DNA from: Prorocentrum cordatum
Lineage: Eukaryota > Sar > Dinophyceae > Prorocentrales > Prorocentraceae
Length of the DNA: 64,000 nucleotides
Assembly: GCA_963575745.1 (NCBI GenBank)
Contig: CAUYUJ010003447.1
Location: forward strand, 952,728 to 1,016,727
Direction of reading: 5' to 3'
Made by a program: the position numbers and the translations under genes. Of this stretch, positions 1 to 11,404 are shown in pieces (position 1 is the first letter of the stretch; every line of letters starts with the position of its first letter). The notes under the pieces are model-generated. The model saw only the letters and a program-made list of their open reading frames with translations, made no database searches and was not told the origin of the DNA.

Positions 1-1975
1 CGGTCGGGCGGGGCCCTCGGGCATGTTGAGGAGCCTGGCCCCTATCCCCAGCTGATCGGGGACCGTCCTCGGCACCTGCAAGGCGGCGGCGACGTCCTCG
101 CGCAGGCCAGCTGACGTGCACACGCCGCCGCCCATCTCCGACGCGTCCGAGGACGTGACCATGCCGTCAATGCGCGCCCGCAGCGAGGAGGCGGCCAGCG
201 GCAGGACCATCACGCCCATGAGGAGCTCTTCCACCATCTCTGCGTCCAGGTAAGCCCCCTGCGCTGAGGACGCAGCCAGCCTCCAGACGGAGTTCAGGAT
301 CCCGAAAAGCGGCCGCCTGAACTCGAAGGCCCTCGCGAGCTTGCCGAGGGCCGCCATGGCCACGCGCCACGGGGCCAGGCGCCGCTGCACCGCGGCCAAG
401 CAGAGGCCCGCAGTGGCCAGCGCCTTGGCAGCGGGGACCGCGAGGCGCCCGCTGACGCCGTCGACGTCCGCGCCCATGCGCTCGACCCTCAGCTGCCTGC
501 AGTGCGCCTTCTCGGCCGAGAAGGAGACGCTTGCCCTCTCGTAGCTGGCGCGGACCTGCAGCTGGAGGTCGCTCGGGGCCCCCGCAAGCTTGCGCGCCAG
601 AACCTCCTCGACGATCTCCGGCGCATCGAAGTCGTCGATGTAAACCTGCCACCAGCCAGCGTCCTGGCCGCTGCCTGCCTCGACCAGGGGCCGCGCGCAA
701 TCCTTGCGCCACTCCCCGTCTGTGGCGGCACAGTCGTCGGTGGATGTGCTGGAAAACGGGCACCGCGAGCGACCAGCCCATGGCGATGACAGCCGAGGTC
801 ACGTAGACGACGGGCTCCGAGCGACCAAACAGCTCGCCCGCGAGCGGCCGCCCCACGGCCATGTAGGGGTGCCACGCGGGCGGGACCCGCCACACGAAGA
901 AGGCCCCCTTCTGGTCGTCGCCCGACCACAGCAGCAGCTTCCCCTCGGGGATCACGACCGACGTCCAGGACGTCGAGGCCGCGAGCAGCGCCGCCTCGCC
1001 CACGTGGGCCTTCAGGAGCGAGTTGCCTGGCACCATGTTGAGGATGAGCCTGGTGACCCGCGTGGCGCCAGGCGCTGGAGCGCCCTTCTTCTCCACCGCG
1101 AACAGGCCGTTCAGCACGGGCTCGCCCCTCACGCGGACCAGCTCGCTCTCCGCGAGCGTGGTGAAGATGCCGAGCGACACGAGGTGCAGCGCCAGCTCCT
1201 CCCAGTCCGCATCCGTCTCCACGTTCACGCGGGCCCGCGGCAGCGGGTCGGGCCAGTCGGATTGGTCGAGGAGCGCCAGCCCGGGGCGGCGCAGCCAGGC
1301 GCCGACCTCGTCGTCAACGAAGACGATTGCGTCGAGCGTGGCAGCGCACTCCCGCGCGGGCAGCCCAGGGGCCAGCTCGCAGAGCCGGCAGGGGAGGGCC
1401 TTCACGCCCGTCTCGCCCTCGTACGCTGACCCGCAGCCGCCCGCCAGCTCGTCGATCGCGGGGACCACGACCATGGCCAGCGGGTCCTCCGCCAGGGCCG
1501 CCGCTCGACTCTTCAGGTGCACGTAGACCTGCGTCTGCGCCTTCGACAGGGTCGGCTTGTGGCGCCAGCCTTCCTGCGCGCGGCCGCAGAACGCGTAGTT
1601 GAGCGCCACCACGCTGAGGTGCAGCCACGCCTGCTCGCTGACCACCCGCGCCACGGCGCGGCGGCGGCACCTGCGTGCCTTGGGCAAGGCACTGTGGGCC
1701 AGCCAGCGGCCCACCTCCTCGGTCGACGGAAGGGGAAGCGGCAGGGCGTCCCGAACCCTCCTGTTCGAGGACCCTCCGCTCCCACAAAATGTGTCCGCAC
1801 GCATGCTGAACGACCGAGCGAAGTGGCCGAGGCTGCCTGGGTGGCGTCGCACTGCTGCCACCAGCCGCGCCGCCAGGTCGACCGCGACGATGCTCTTGCC
1901 GAAGCCGAAGGAGAGCTCGTCGGACCAGCACTGCAGCGCGGTGGCCAGCGGGGGCTCCGCGACGCCCTCACCCCC
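1..1975 (-). pseudogene. Reverse transcriptase and RNase H-like start of the retroelement
   Basis: Reading leftwards, RT landmarks appear in order. Motif A is SGDDQKGAF (899-925), with Asp in the usual metal-binding place. Motif B-like is AMGWSLAVPVFQHIHRRL (about 730-790), corresponding to the G-x-x-x-A-x-x-x-FQ pattern. Motif C is YIDDFD (625-642). Motif C lies in a different frame from A and B, so a one-base-type shift occurs near 732-742. Downstream, a frame open to base 1 carries SSDASEMGGGVC, which looks like the first catalytic Asp strand of a retroelement RNase H. All three palm aspartates are present, so the domain lost its frame before its active site. It is cut by the window start. 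Confidence 0.75.
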
Positions 1976-1980
1976 CCCGC

Positions 1981-4056
1981 CTAGGGTGGCACGATCTCCG
2001 CCCTCGGTAAACCGAGTTTGGCCCACGCCGCGGACTCCCCCACCAGCGCCCTTCGCAGGGCTCGCGCCTTTGATGGAGGCATCGGCCACCTTCCCTGAGG
2101 AGGCTCCACCATAGCGCGGGGCAGGCGGCAGGCTGCCGCCGCTCTGGTCCGACGAGGGCGCGCCGCCGCACGAGCTTTGAAGGCTCGCAGGCGGTGCTGG
2201 TTGTTCGTCTCCCCCGGCTGCTTCGGAAACTTCTTCCGCATCTCCGCGAAGGACATCTTCCACGGCGGTGGGGCTGCCGACCCCTCGGCCTGCGGGGGAG
2301 GCCCGCCCGCGGCCGCCGCCAGGGGGGCTGGTGGAGCCGCCGCGGGAGCCTTCCTGCGGGGCGGCCGAGCCCGCGGCTGGCGGGGGGCCCGCCCCCCAGG
2401 TCCCTTCGCCTGCGCTGTCGCAGGGGGTGCCCCCCCTGCCTGGCCAACAGACGGAGGCGCCAGCGGCGGGCGCGCCCCCGTCGGGCCTCCGCCCTATCCC
2501 GGCGTCTCGGCGAAGGCCAGCCGTGCGGAGAGCTCGTCCAGCTTCATCTCCCCGAGCTGGATGCTGCGGATGAGCTCCTCCTCCTCGCGGCGGATGGCCG
2601 TGGGCTCGTCGCGCGGCGGGATCAGCTCCAACCACTTCGCCGCCGCCCACGAGCCATCCGTCGTTGCCACCTGCAGCGCCTTCAGGCGCTGGACGATCAG
2701 GTCGCAGGCGTGGGCCGCCTTCCCCTGCATCAGCAGGTCCACCGCCTCCGCGAGGGTGCGGAGCTCGCGGTGCGTCTGCACGCCGATCTCCTTCACCGGA
2801 TGCTGCGGCAGGTAGATCGTGAGGAGGTACCGCAGCGCGATCGGGCCCGTCGCGTCGACGGCTGCCTCCCCCTCCTGCGAGCCCAGGAAGTCCGCCATCT
2901 GCTGCAGGCTCAGCTCCGTGAGGCGGCCTGGGGAGGCGGCGGCCATCCGACGACAGAAGGCCCTCTTCGTGGCCAGGTCGCGCGGCACCGCCGCGGGGTC
3001 CGAGGAGCCGAGGCCGCCCCCGCCGCCGTCGCCAGGGGGACCCTCCTTGCCCTCGCGGATGGCCATCACGAGCGCCTGCGCCAGCTCCGCCATGCCGCCG
3101 CTCGGACCAGCTCCTGGCAGCGCCCGATCGGGCACGGGGTCTCCTGACCCTCGGGGGGCCGCGTCCGAGGCGGCCCTCTTGAGCTTCGCGGCGCGCTCGA
3201 CCAGCAGGTCTCCGAGCGACCGCTTCTTCACGGGCCCCTCGCCAGCCGCCTCTGCGCCGAGGGGGGAGCCGTCCAGGTTGACGTCGCCAGCAGCCCGCTT
3301 CCCCTCCTCGAAGCGCACACGAGCACCCTCGAGCTTGCCTCCCAGGCCGCCCGCGGCAGCCGCCTCCTCGCCTGCGGCCAGCTCTGAGCCAGGCCCGCGC
3401 GACGAGCCTCTCACGCTCAGGAAGTCGTCGAAAGGGGCAGCGCCAGGCGGGGCCCTGGGAGGACCTGCTGCGGCTGGTGGGCGCCCCGCCGCTTTGGCCA
3501 CCGCAGCGGGCCTCGCGGGGGCGGCGGCGGCGACCAGCGGCCCGAGGCTTGCTGCTGGCCAAGCCGCCTCGGGGTTCGTCTCCTGGCACTCGACGAACAG
3601 CGCCCGCAGGTCCCCGAGGCCGAGCTCCGCCCCGTCCGACACGTGGATCAGCTCGGTGCACGTCCCCGGCCCCTCCAAGACTGAGCACGGGTTCTCCGAG
3701 CACACGCGGATGAACGGGCGCGCCGTCATCGCGCTCGGCTGGCCAGGGTGGCTGGCCCACCAGTCCCAGTAGCCGTCGTCGCTGAAGAGGAACTCGGCCT
3801 TCACGAAGCGCAACGGCGGCTCTGCGCTGGAGACACGCAGCGCCCGCCACGCGAACCGGCACTGCTCGAGGCCGCCCGCAGTGTAGCCCGTGCTGCAGTA
3901 GCATCTGCCCTGACCCACCGCCAGTGGGACGATCGGCACGGGTCCGTCCTCCACGGGCGCGGGCACGACGGCCTCCGGCGCCTCCCAGAGGTCCTCGTCG
4001 CCACCGTCGAGGTCCTCGACAGCCGCCTGGGCCATCCAGCCCCGCGCCTGCCGCAA
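1981..4056 (-). pseudogene. Gag-like N-terminal part of the retroelement polyprotein, one in-frame TAG
   Basis: The first 520 codons (4056 to 2497) read without a break and end at TAG (2494-2496). The same frame then continues to 1981. The start is uncertain: the frame is open upstream to about 4170 through a hydrophobic Ala/Leu stretch, and the first ATG in frame is a few codons inside (MAQAAVEDLDGG). Visible landmarks are an acidic N-terminus, a Cys/Trp-rich block (GRCYCSTGY, then YWDWWASHPGQP), a helical block around residues 330-480 ending in KWLELIPPRDEP, and after the TAG a basic stretch (KMSFAEMRKKFPKQPGE). The helical block resembles the capsid-like region in dinoflagellate retroelements; that is recall, not a search. 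Long ORFs in the other minus frame over 3904-2000 are shadows of this one. Confidence 0.6.
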
Positions 4057-4184
4057 GTCAGGCCAGCGACCCTCGCCTCCCAGTGCTGCCGCCAGGAGCG
4101 CGAGGAGGGCGGATGGCGGCCCTCGGAGCAGGCCTCGCGGCCACGAGACAGCCCGTGGCCGTGACCCCGAAGAAATGCTTGGAC

Positions 4185-4206
4185 CATGAGCCCAAACAGG
4201 CTACGG
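4185..4206 (-). other. Probable spliced-leader relic 5' of the retroelement polyprotein
   Basis: On the minus strand this 22-nt site begins CCGTAGCC and ends GGGCTCATG. The conserved dinoflagellate leader begins CCGTAGCC and ends TTTTGGCTCAAG. The alignment has three substitutions and one inserted G. It sits about 130 nt upstream of the polyprotein coding trace and in the same orientation, as expected if a trans-spliced mRNA was reverse-transcribed into the genome. The A-to-T change in the last triplet creates an ATG at the leader end. Confidence 0.5.
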
Positions 4207-5145
4207 ACGTGTTGGGGCGGCGTGTCCTGGCCAAAGGGGGGGGGACGGGTATGCGCATACAGGGGACCAGTAAACAGACATATAAGTCCCACCGCAGGGG
4301 TTCAAGCAAATATCCGTCCAGCAGCGCGGTCCTGACGGATGAGGTTAGAGAAACGTGATCAGACCGATCGCTCTCTGCGCGAAGGCCGAGAAACTGGCGG
4401 ACGGGGAGAGGGCGGGCTAAAATCACTGCGCGGCTCGAACGGTGCTAAGTCCTCAGGATCGCCCTCGCCCCGCGCGCCTCCATCGCGCGCGCTGCCGCCG
4501 GACAACTCGACAGCGCGCTCGCTGCAGCGGCCCAGACCGAAAATGCCCATGCCGATGTCGCCCCATCGTTTCGCATGCTGTCCCGCCAGTGATGCTCCAT
4601 GCCCGGGCTTCCGTCCAGCGGCGGCCCGAAGGACCGGCCGGCGTTCAGTTGCAACGTCCACAACGCAGCCGATCTCCGCGCCCGAAAGAGATCGACAAGT
4701 CGGGTTTCGATCGTTCGGGTCAGACCGCGAACTGGGCATCTTCCGTTCAGCGTACACAAGGGCCCGCGAGTCGTCTAGACCTGGGAAAGCCATGAGCCAT
4801 ATCGATAACAGCCCGTCCTCAAGCCATCAGACCAGTGACCCGGGTTTTGAAGCTTCACCTTCGTGAGCCCCCACAGACAAGAGAGGATGCGCTCCGCATT
4901 CTCCAAGGTAGAGACATATCCTCACGAAGGCGGATCTGGCAATTCTCAGCATGGCTACGTCAGTCACGGCGCACCAGCGGGGCAGTGAAAGCCCACTCCG
5001 TGAATCGAGACGCGTCCTCCGCCGAGTTGGGGATGATGGAGTATGATCGGCTTGTCCGAAAGCATGATGGGCGTTCGGGATGAAAAGCGACGGAACCTGC
5101 GTCTTGTACCACTCCCAATGCTCACAGCGCTACTGAAGCAGTACT
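4207..5145. other. No gene recognised
   Basis: Moderately GC-rich unique-looking sequence. Several open frames exist on both strands (for example minus 4359-4793), but none shows a domain, a signal peptide or a compositional bias distinguishing it from its antisense. It contains a short G-run at 4237-4245 and no tandem repeat. Confidence 0.5.
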
Positions 5146-5780
5146 TCACGATGGTAACCCACCAATCGATAGACTGCACGGCTTCTGCTGTTCATTCTCA
5201 GCACGCTGGCTGAGATCGGACAACGCTTCGGGACAGAAGGGGTTCAAAAACATGCCGTTTGCGGTCCGATCCACTGGAGATGGTAGCCGTTGTTGCACAG
5301 CGGGGAGGCTGACAAGCTGATCATTGAGATCCGCCTTGGCGTTGGCAGACACCCTCTCCTGCACATCAGTAAAACTACGGTCTCCCTGAACACGATCACG
5401 AAAGCCCTCCGCGTCGACGTCGGTCGCCGGGCCATTAAGCTTCTGAGAACGTTCCCCCGCTGCCGAGGAAGTTGGTTTAGCATGGATTGCATCTGCTGTA
5501 ACGCATTTGTCTGCTGAGCCTGTAGCCCTTGAGTATGAGAATCAAGCACGTCTGTCCGAACCGGACTGGAAAAGATCTTTTAAAAAATTCAACCTTCGTC
5601 GACCCGGGCGTAGCAATGATGTCCAGGCCCGACGCATCCGACGACGACATCGCAGGGTCCCCCGGAGCGACTCTGATCGTGACACAGCGGACCCGCCGTC
5701 GCTCGGGCGAGCTCGCGGCAGGGGTCGTGGGAGAAGTGGGAGGAAACCTGCGCGGCGGCACCATCGGGCCAACTCCTTGG
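5146..5780 (-). pseudogene. Processed-pseudogene candidate behind a double spliced-leader relic
   Basis: Immediately downstream of the leader relic, the minus strand opens with an ATG near 5763 (MVPPRRFPPTSPTTPAA). It reads through a Pro/Ser-rich stretch to about 5560 (TPGSTKVEFFKRSFPVR). The trace appears to shift to a Gln-rich segment (about 5549-5400; SHTQGLQAQQTNALQQMQSM) and again to a polar segment (about 5385-5146; TDVQERVSANAKADLND). Two frameshifts would be needed to make one protein, so I call it a pseudogene. The Gln-rich part would form a coiled coil. I do not recognise the family. The main evidence that it is mRNA-derived is the leader relic. Alternatively it could be the 5' part of a retroelement ORF. 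Confidence 0.4.
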
Positions 5781-5816
5781 CTTGAACCAAAACGGCTTGA
5801 GACCACATGGCTACGG
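5781..5816 (-). other. Tandem spliced-leader relic: full-length copy followed by a 15-nt truncated copy
   Basis: On the minus strand 5816-5796 begins CCGTAGCCAT and ends CTCAAG, matching the 21-nt core of the dinoflagellate leader at 18 of 21 positions. Directly abutting it, 5795-5781 reads CCGTTTTGGTTCAAG, matching the last 15 nt of the leader (CCATTTTGGCTCAAG) at 13 of 15. A full leader followed by a truncated relic is the pattern described for dinoflagellate cDNAs that were retroposed, trans-spliced again and retroposed again. Confidence 0.75.
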
Positions 5817-5854
5817 AAGAATGATTTGAGCCCGCTCGCCCTTTCGCGTGCGAT

Positions 5855-6640
5855 TCGCTTTTGATGTCCCAAGACGGCCCCAAGATGGTCCAAGAGAGGC
5901 CCAAGATGGGCTCAAGAAGCCCCAAAAACGGCCCCGAGAGCGCCCGAGATGTCCCCAAGAGCGCCCAAAAGGGCCCCAAGGGGCGATTCGACGCCCCCAG
6001 ATGGGGGGGCAAACGCTACGACCCATCTCTTTTCACTGGCGCCCTCCGCGAAAGCCCCAAGAGGCCCCCAACAGAGCCTCAAAACGTCCCCAATGGGACC
6101 CCAAGATCTCCTAAAAGAGCCCCAAGATGACCCAAGATCCCTCAAACTAGTCCCAAGAGGGTTCAAATAGACGATTTGGATGACTCTGCCCTCGTCCTCG
6201 TTGTCCTCCTCCTCCTTTTCCTCGTCCTCGTCCTTGCCCTCATCGCTGTCCTTTTCCTCTTGCTGCTCTTCCTCGTCGTCGTGGTCGTCGTCGTCGTCCT
6301 ACTCGTACCCCTCCTCCTCCGAAGGCTCTAAGTGGGACTCAAGACGGCACTAAGAGCGCCGAAGAGCGCCCAAAGAACGTCTCACGAGGGCCCCAAGACG
6401 CGGTTTGCTTCCTTCTCCTCTTCCTCCTGCTCCTGCTCCTCCTCCTCCCCTCGTTCACATTCTCCATGGATCCGCCGAACTTCGTTTTCACTATGTGATG
6501 TGTCTGTTCGTCCCTTTCCCGTCAACTCTCACGCGCAGGATTTCTGAACGGGCGGGCGGGGATACTTTTTGGTTAGCGGGCGCGCGAAACGGATCGAACG
6601 CCGAGCGTGCTGCGGGGCTGGCGGGGATTAGCGAAGCGTG
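5855..6640 (+). mobile_element. AAG-phased repeat element, copy 1
   Basis: 5862-6165 consists of CCCAAGATGGCC/CCAAGAGGCC-like words at about 10-11 bp spacing. It is interrupted by a non-repetitive core at 5985-6050 and followed by a CTCGTC/CTCCTC tract (6185-6325), a short return of the phased repeat (6330-6400) and a second CT-rich tract. The 3' end at about 6612-6636 (GGGCTGGCGG, then AGCGAAGCG) matches the 3' end of the copies ending near 45838 and, reversed, 19380. Peptides rich in Gly-Ala-Ser-Trp or Pro-Lys-Arg obtained by translation are artefacts of the repeat. Confidence 0.6.
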
Positions 6641-6699
6641 AAGAATTGACAAACCGCCTGTAAGTAACCGACGAGAACGTCACAAGACGTCCTGAGGAC

Positions 6700-7560
6700 T
6701 CCTGTTTGTTCAGGGGGAACGTTAGGGGGGGCCGGCTCAGGGGGGAAACACATCGGCAATACATCGCCGCGGGGTGGACCATCGGGCCACTCTCGGCGAT
6801 GAATGGAAGACTGGGGTTCGATGCATCCTCCCTGCTGAGCCTATCCCCATCTAACGTTGCCCCTGAAGACCTCATGGAATCGACGGACATGCCAGAAACC
6901 ATTATGAGGACTCATTTCCTTCACAGCGAAGACGGGGGGGATTAGGTGGCCAGACATGGGAGCTTCACGCAGTCTCACGGGCGCCCAGTTCATGACATCT
7001 TCGTGGGCCCCCACCAGAAGCCACCAGCTCACACTTGAGACCCCACGACATGCTGGCAAATCCCACTACAAACTCTGTGGTTCGAACAGTGACTGGATCC
7101 CCCACTTGACCACCTGCGGGGACGCCACCGACGCCAGCGCGGCTCCGAGGACGGCACCGGCGGCGGCGGCGCGGCGGCGGCGCCTCGTGGCGCAGCCGCG
7201 CTCGCGCGCGCGAGGGCGTGCGCTGCCCAGGCCGGCGGCGCCAATGAAGGGCAACAGTCGGGGAGGAACAGCTCAGGGGGGAGACATCGAGCCCGGATCT
7301 GGGATACATCGCACATGCATCGCATCGGAGTGGACCCTGCCTCCCCGACCCTCGCCTTCGATCCCCCTACCCGATTCTCCTCTTCCTCCTCGACTGAGGG
7401 GAAACGTTAGGGGGACTCGCTCAGGGGGGGGTACGTCGACCCGGAAACAGCGATACATCGCAGATTGATCAGCGACGGGCCCACGACAACGAAACAACAC
7501 TTTCTGGGTGGGGTGGGCTGTCGGGTCCCTATCGGCGATGAACGGGCGATTAGGGGGCGG
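6700..7560. repeat. Dispersed 'GTTAGGGGG ... gATACATCGC' repeats, three partial units
   Basis: Three partial units share an ordered set of words: GGGGAAACGTTAGGGGG (6713-6730 and 7399-7414), CTCAGGGGGG (6735, 7271, 7421), an ATACATCGC box (about 6759, 7302, 7452), and a block with GGCGATGAA (6797, 7534). Two more units occur at 23050-23700. The unit also carries ATCAGCGACGGGCC (7469-7482). The repeat is not simple sequence and encodes nothing recognisable. The ordered words suggest a small dispersed element. Confidence 0.55.
7108..7252 (-). CDS. Possible exon with a twin-Arg thylakoid/lumen-type targeting stretch
   Basis: Between two of the repeat units the minus strand has a GC-rich open stretch. 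It encodes a basic run, then RRRRRAAAAGAVLGAALASV, then ASPQ. It ends at a plausible splice donor (CAG followed by GTGGTCAAG) near 7110. A double Arg followed by an Ala-rich hydrophobic segment ending AxA resembles the lumen-transfer part of plastid bipartite presequences. No start codon in frame and no neighbouring exon was identified, so this may be chance coding in a GC-rich patch. Confidence 0.25.
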
Positions 7561-10080
7561 TGCATACCCCCTGAAGGCCGGCAGCGCCCTGAAAGGCAGG
7601 CAGCGTCATGATCTCTTCAAGTGCCAGCGCCAAGTCGCCATCCCCGGGGACCGTTCCGCCTCCCAGGGCAGTCAGCAAAAATATGACAAATATCCATACT
7701 TCCCCTGGGCACGCGCGCAGAGCTGTCCCGTCTCGACCTGTACTCCCATTGCGTCAAAAATAATTCGGTGGCATCGCACTTGGTATACTCCGTGTCCCTA
7801 ACCCAACGTCCTTTCCAGAGCACCTCCCCCGTGTGCATGCAGGTCGAAGGAAACGTTCGCCCTGGGGAATACGCCAGCACCTTCGAATATGCCGCATCGA
7901 ACAAACCAAGATATCAAATGTCCGGCTGCCCCCGTCCCTCGCCCTCAGATCGTCCGACCGAGGCTGACCAGAAGATCCGTCTATCCGCCCCTCAGACTCC
8001 TCCTTCTTCTCCTGCTCCTGCTCCTGCTCCTCTGGCAGCGGGTTCATACCCGCCGCCTGGCTCTGCCCATCGCGCATTTAGAATAATGTAAGTCTAGACG
8101 CTACACTGGCAGAACCTGTCGACTGTGAGACAATGCGCGGACACACATGTTCAGACAACGTATCTGCTTTCTCTTTGGGGGCCATTTGCGCCGCGAAAGA
8201 AGTGCTCCTCTGGCAACGTGTACGCCTCCGGGAGCCCTCTGGCCGCGCCGAGGCAGCCAGACTGGACGACGCGAAAGGGCGCCAGGAGGCCATTCGCCCG
8301 CCAGCCGGCCCCGACTTCGGGAGGTGCACAGGGCGTCAGTGGCACGCGCGCCGTCTCGCAGGCTGGGCGTGGCTGCCCAGCTGTGCCCTGCACAGAGCCC
8401 TGGCACGTCGTCGGCGGCCACCGCAGCTGCACGGGCAGTTCGTCGAGGGCAGCAGAGCCATCCTCGAAATAATCACGCCTCCAAGCGAAGCCCTTCGGGA
8501 AACGCTCTCGAGGAAGGGATCGAACAGGGAAGGGCTGGGCTGTTCAATGAACGCCCAATGCTTTGAGCGCCACCTACGGGGGTCGGGCTAGATCTTCCTC
8601 CCATGAGGTAAAGAGCATCAGTGACACGCGCGTCGTCGTTCAAACTGCACGTGTTACGAACCTGTGTGTTGTACAGAAGCTCCGCACGTTCTCAGCAACA
8701 ACATGCTGATTGGGCCGTCCGACCGGCGTGACATCGGTCCTGGCGATGCATGCCTTCCCTCCCCCCACCCCCTTTTACCCTCCCCCCTCGGCTACACGCA
8801 AGATGGATCGCAGGAAAGACTGACATTTGGTGCACGAACTTCCGAACTTAGGAGGCCGCGGAGGAGGACGGGCCCTAAGGTCACTCCGGAGAAGGATCAC
8901 TCTTACGCGTAGCGGATTCCAACTCCACTCCCCTTCTGAGGTCGAGGACAAGGTCTCTTTGGACGTCTTCGGCTCATGTCTTCGTCTCCCTATTCCCGAA
9001 GGTGCGCCCGGCCCGACTCCCATGCCTCGTTCCTCTCTCTCTCTCCCTCCAGTCTTACCGCTATCCCAGGCTCGCCATGGTATCCTTCCTCTGGGCCAAC
9101 GAACTTCCCGCATCAGGCCCCGCGATGCGCGAGGGGGCGATCCTCTTCGTGCCATCGCGCCCTCGCGTCGTCCCCTTGGAGAAAGGCAGCCGCTCTGGAT
9201 CAGACCGCGACGCGTGAAGCGCGATGTTCGTCACGCCCCCGCGGGTGAAACAATTCCTCCGTCCTTCGTTCAACTACGCATTACGAATGCGACTCTCTCC
9301 GAAAGCAATGTTCAACCGTGCACTCGCCTCGTCATTGCAATTGCTTCCTGCATAGGAACTCGAAGCTGTATATCAGGCGTGTGCCGAGTTTATCGTGAAG
9401 TATTCGATCTTGAGAAGATGGGACTTCCGTCGTAGCGTTGGCCTAACTTCAGGATCGGTGATCTGCTCCCGTCGTTCAGAATGGCTCTCGCCACATCATG
9501 GGCAACACGTCTGGAAACGATTCGCTCCTCGTCTTTGCCGCCCTCCTCCCTTCCCCCTCCTCTCGCATCTGCTGCTCCACCTCCTCCATCCTCCTCTTAT
9601 GGAATCCTCCTCCTGCTCATCCGTCTCCCCCTCCATTGTTAGATAAAGCCTCCCTTCCGATTGAGCAGCAAACGGTGGGCCAGATCCTGCAAGTGCAACT
9701 CCGGATGTCCTCTTGGACACGCCAGTTGGCAGTCTGCGGATTGAGCAGGATTCGACACAATGGGAAGAGACATGGGGGAGGGGAAGGACAGGTGTGAGGC
9801 GAGCTCGCCTAACTTGCATCTCTCCTCTCTCCTCCTTCCTCTCATATCTATCCTGCTCCATCCGCTCTCTGGGCCAATTCGATCAAAAACGGTCTCCGAA
9901 TCTCTCCCAGGACCCGCCCTGACCCGTCTCTTCCGAGGCGGACCCACGAGGCGTCAGCGAAAAGCCTCCAGAACGACAACGAGGAACGAGCAGCGCCAGG
10001 GAGGACTGCGGCTGCCTCGACTGGCCCTCCTCCGAGTCGTGGCTGGCTGGTGCGACACTCAGGTCAGAAGTACGTAGGCG
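7561..10080. other. Gene-poor stretch with CT-rich tracts
   Basis: Includes CT-rich segments at 7995-8030, 8755-8790, 9535-9625 and 9825-9860. A GC-rich patch at 8200-8440 is open on both strands with no domain seen. I found no protein motif, RNA gene or tandem array. Confidence 0.5.
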
Positions 10081-11394
10081 TTATTTGATTCTGGGTTGCG
10101 GCATTTGGCCGAAGGGCGGGGGAAAAGTGGGTGGGTGGGTCTAGGCTGGTACTCCGTCGATCTGCTTGTACCAGTCGCGCAAGCACACTGGTGGGGAGGG
10201 GTCCTGACCAATCGCCAGAAACAAGACGCCAAAAGCAGCCAAGATCTGCTCAATGGTGGGGGGATGGGGGCGGCGCGGGCGCACCCGCCGATCGGCGAAA
10301 CAAAATACAGAAACAGCTCAGGTCTCCGGCGGCCGCTCGGGACGACTCGGGCACCTCCGGGACGCTCTTGGCGAGGCCTGCCGGACTACTGGCACGCATC
10401 CCAAGGCTCAGAGCAGAAAAACCTCCCGGGAACCGACGAAGGTCCCACTCTCCCTGGGCCTTGCTGAAGTCTCAGTCCTCCAAAACGCCCGGCTCCTGGA
10501 CGTCCGCCGATCTGTTTTTCCAGCCCGCGGCCCCAAAGGTATCGAACCCTTCCTCAGGACCTGCTCTTCGCCCCGGGTCCACTCTCGGTCGCCCGCCGCC
10601 CAGACACAGTATTGCCCCAAAGGGAAGAAAAGCGCCCGGATGGAAACATCCGATCGTACGCGCCCGCCCCTGCCGCCTGCGGCCGGCCGCGGGGCGGCGC
10701 GCCCGAAGCTGGGCCTGGGCGGCGCCCTTCCCGCGGCCAGCGCTCGCATCGCCGAGGCCCGGAGCGCCATGGCCCCGCGCGGGCCGCCGCCGGCCCTGCC
10801 CCCCGCGGTCGCGCCCTCGGGCGGACCCCCGCAGCGCGGCGGCCGCCGCGAAGCTGCGCCCCGCGAGCGGCCGCGGAACGCCGCCGCGGCCGGCCGCCAC
10901 GGCCGCCGCCGCCGACCGCCGCCGCGGCCGTTGTCGTCGTCGTCGTCGTCGTCGGCGGCGTGGCCGTCCTCCCCCCACTGCTTCCGTTCCGTTGGTGTTG
11001 CTGCCCGCATTCCTCAATGCTCACTCTCCTCCCCCTCCCCCTCATCATCTCCATCCTGCCCCTCGTCGACCCCCTCCTCATGATCGTCCGCCGTCTCCAG
11101 CTCATGCTCCACCTGCCCGTCCTCATCATCGCCCTCCCCGCCCACCTCCCCGAAAAGGTGGAGGGGAGGAACACGAGAGGCGGGGAGGAGGGGAGAGGAG
11201 TGGAGAGGATGCAGCAATGGGGGGAGGACGAGCAGCCGTCGGCAGAACCAGCAAGTGCAAGAGAGGAGGCGGAGGAGGCGACGATGACGACGACGAGGAC
11301 GCGGAGGAATAATCTTCGCATCCACCACTCGCGATCATGTGGCGATCGGGGAGAGGCGGGAGCGCGAGCGGGGAGAGGCGGGTGACTCTGGGGA
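10081..11394. other. GC-rich island followed by purine/pyrimidine tracts; no recognised gene
   Basis: 10660-10935 is extremely GC-rich, with CCGCCG and GCGGCC words and a (GTC)n run at 10931-10958. It is open in several frames on both strands, which is expected from composition alone. 11020-11150 is CT-rich and 11150-11310 GA-rich. None of the open frames shows a domain. Confidence 0.5.
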
Positions 11395-11404
11395 AACCAA
11401 AAGC

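Larger units (their letters stand above)
1..4206 (-). mobile_element. Decayed dinoflagellate-type retroelement polyprotein (gag-like, RT, RNase H-like), running off the left edge
   Basis: A minus-strand coding trace runs from about 4170 to the window edge. The order is a hydrophobic Ala/Leu-rich N-terminus, a gag-like region with a conserved Trp/Cys segment, a low-complexity Pro/Ala linker, a reverse transcriptase and the start of an RNase H-like domain. One reading frame is open from about 4170 to 1981 except for a single TAG at 2494-2496. A shift near the G-run at 1970-1985 moves to the RT frame, and a second shift near 732-742 moves to the frame carrying the YIDD box. I recall similar proteins from Symbiodinium and Polarella, but could not search. 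Only three lesions are visible, so this is a fairly young copy or one affected by assembly indels. I could not assign it to LTR, DIRS or another order. Confidence 0.75.

Noticed and set aside
1990-3904. Long minus-strand frame (first half of a 1245-codon open frame)
   Set aside because: Arg/Gly/Ala-rich shadow of the gag-like frame over the same bases. Only its second half (below about 1975) carries RT motifs.
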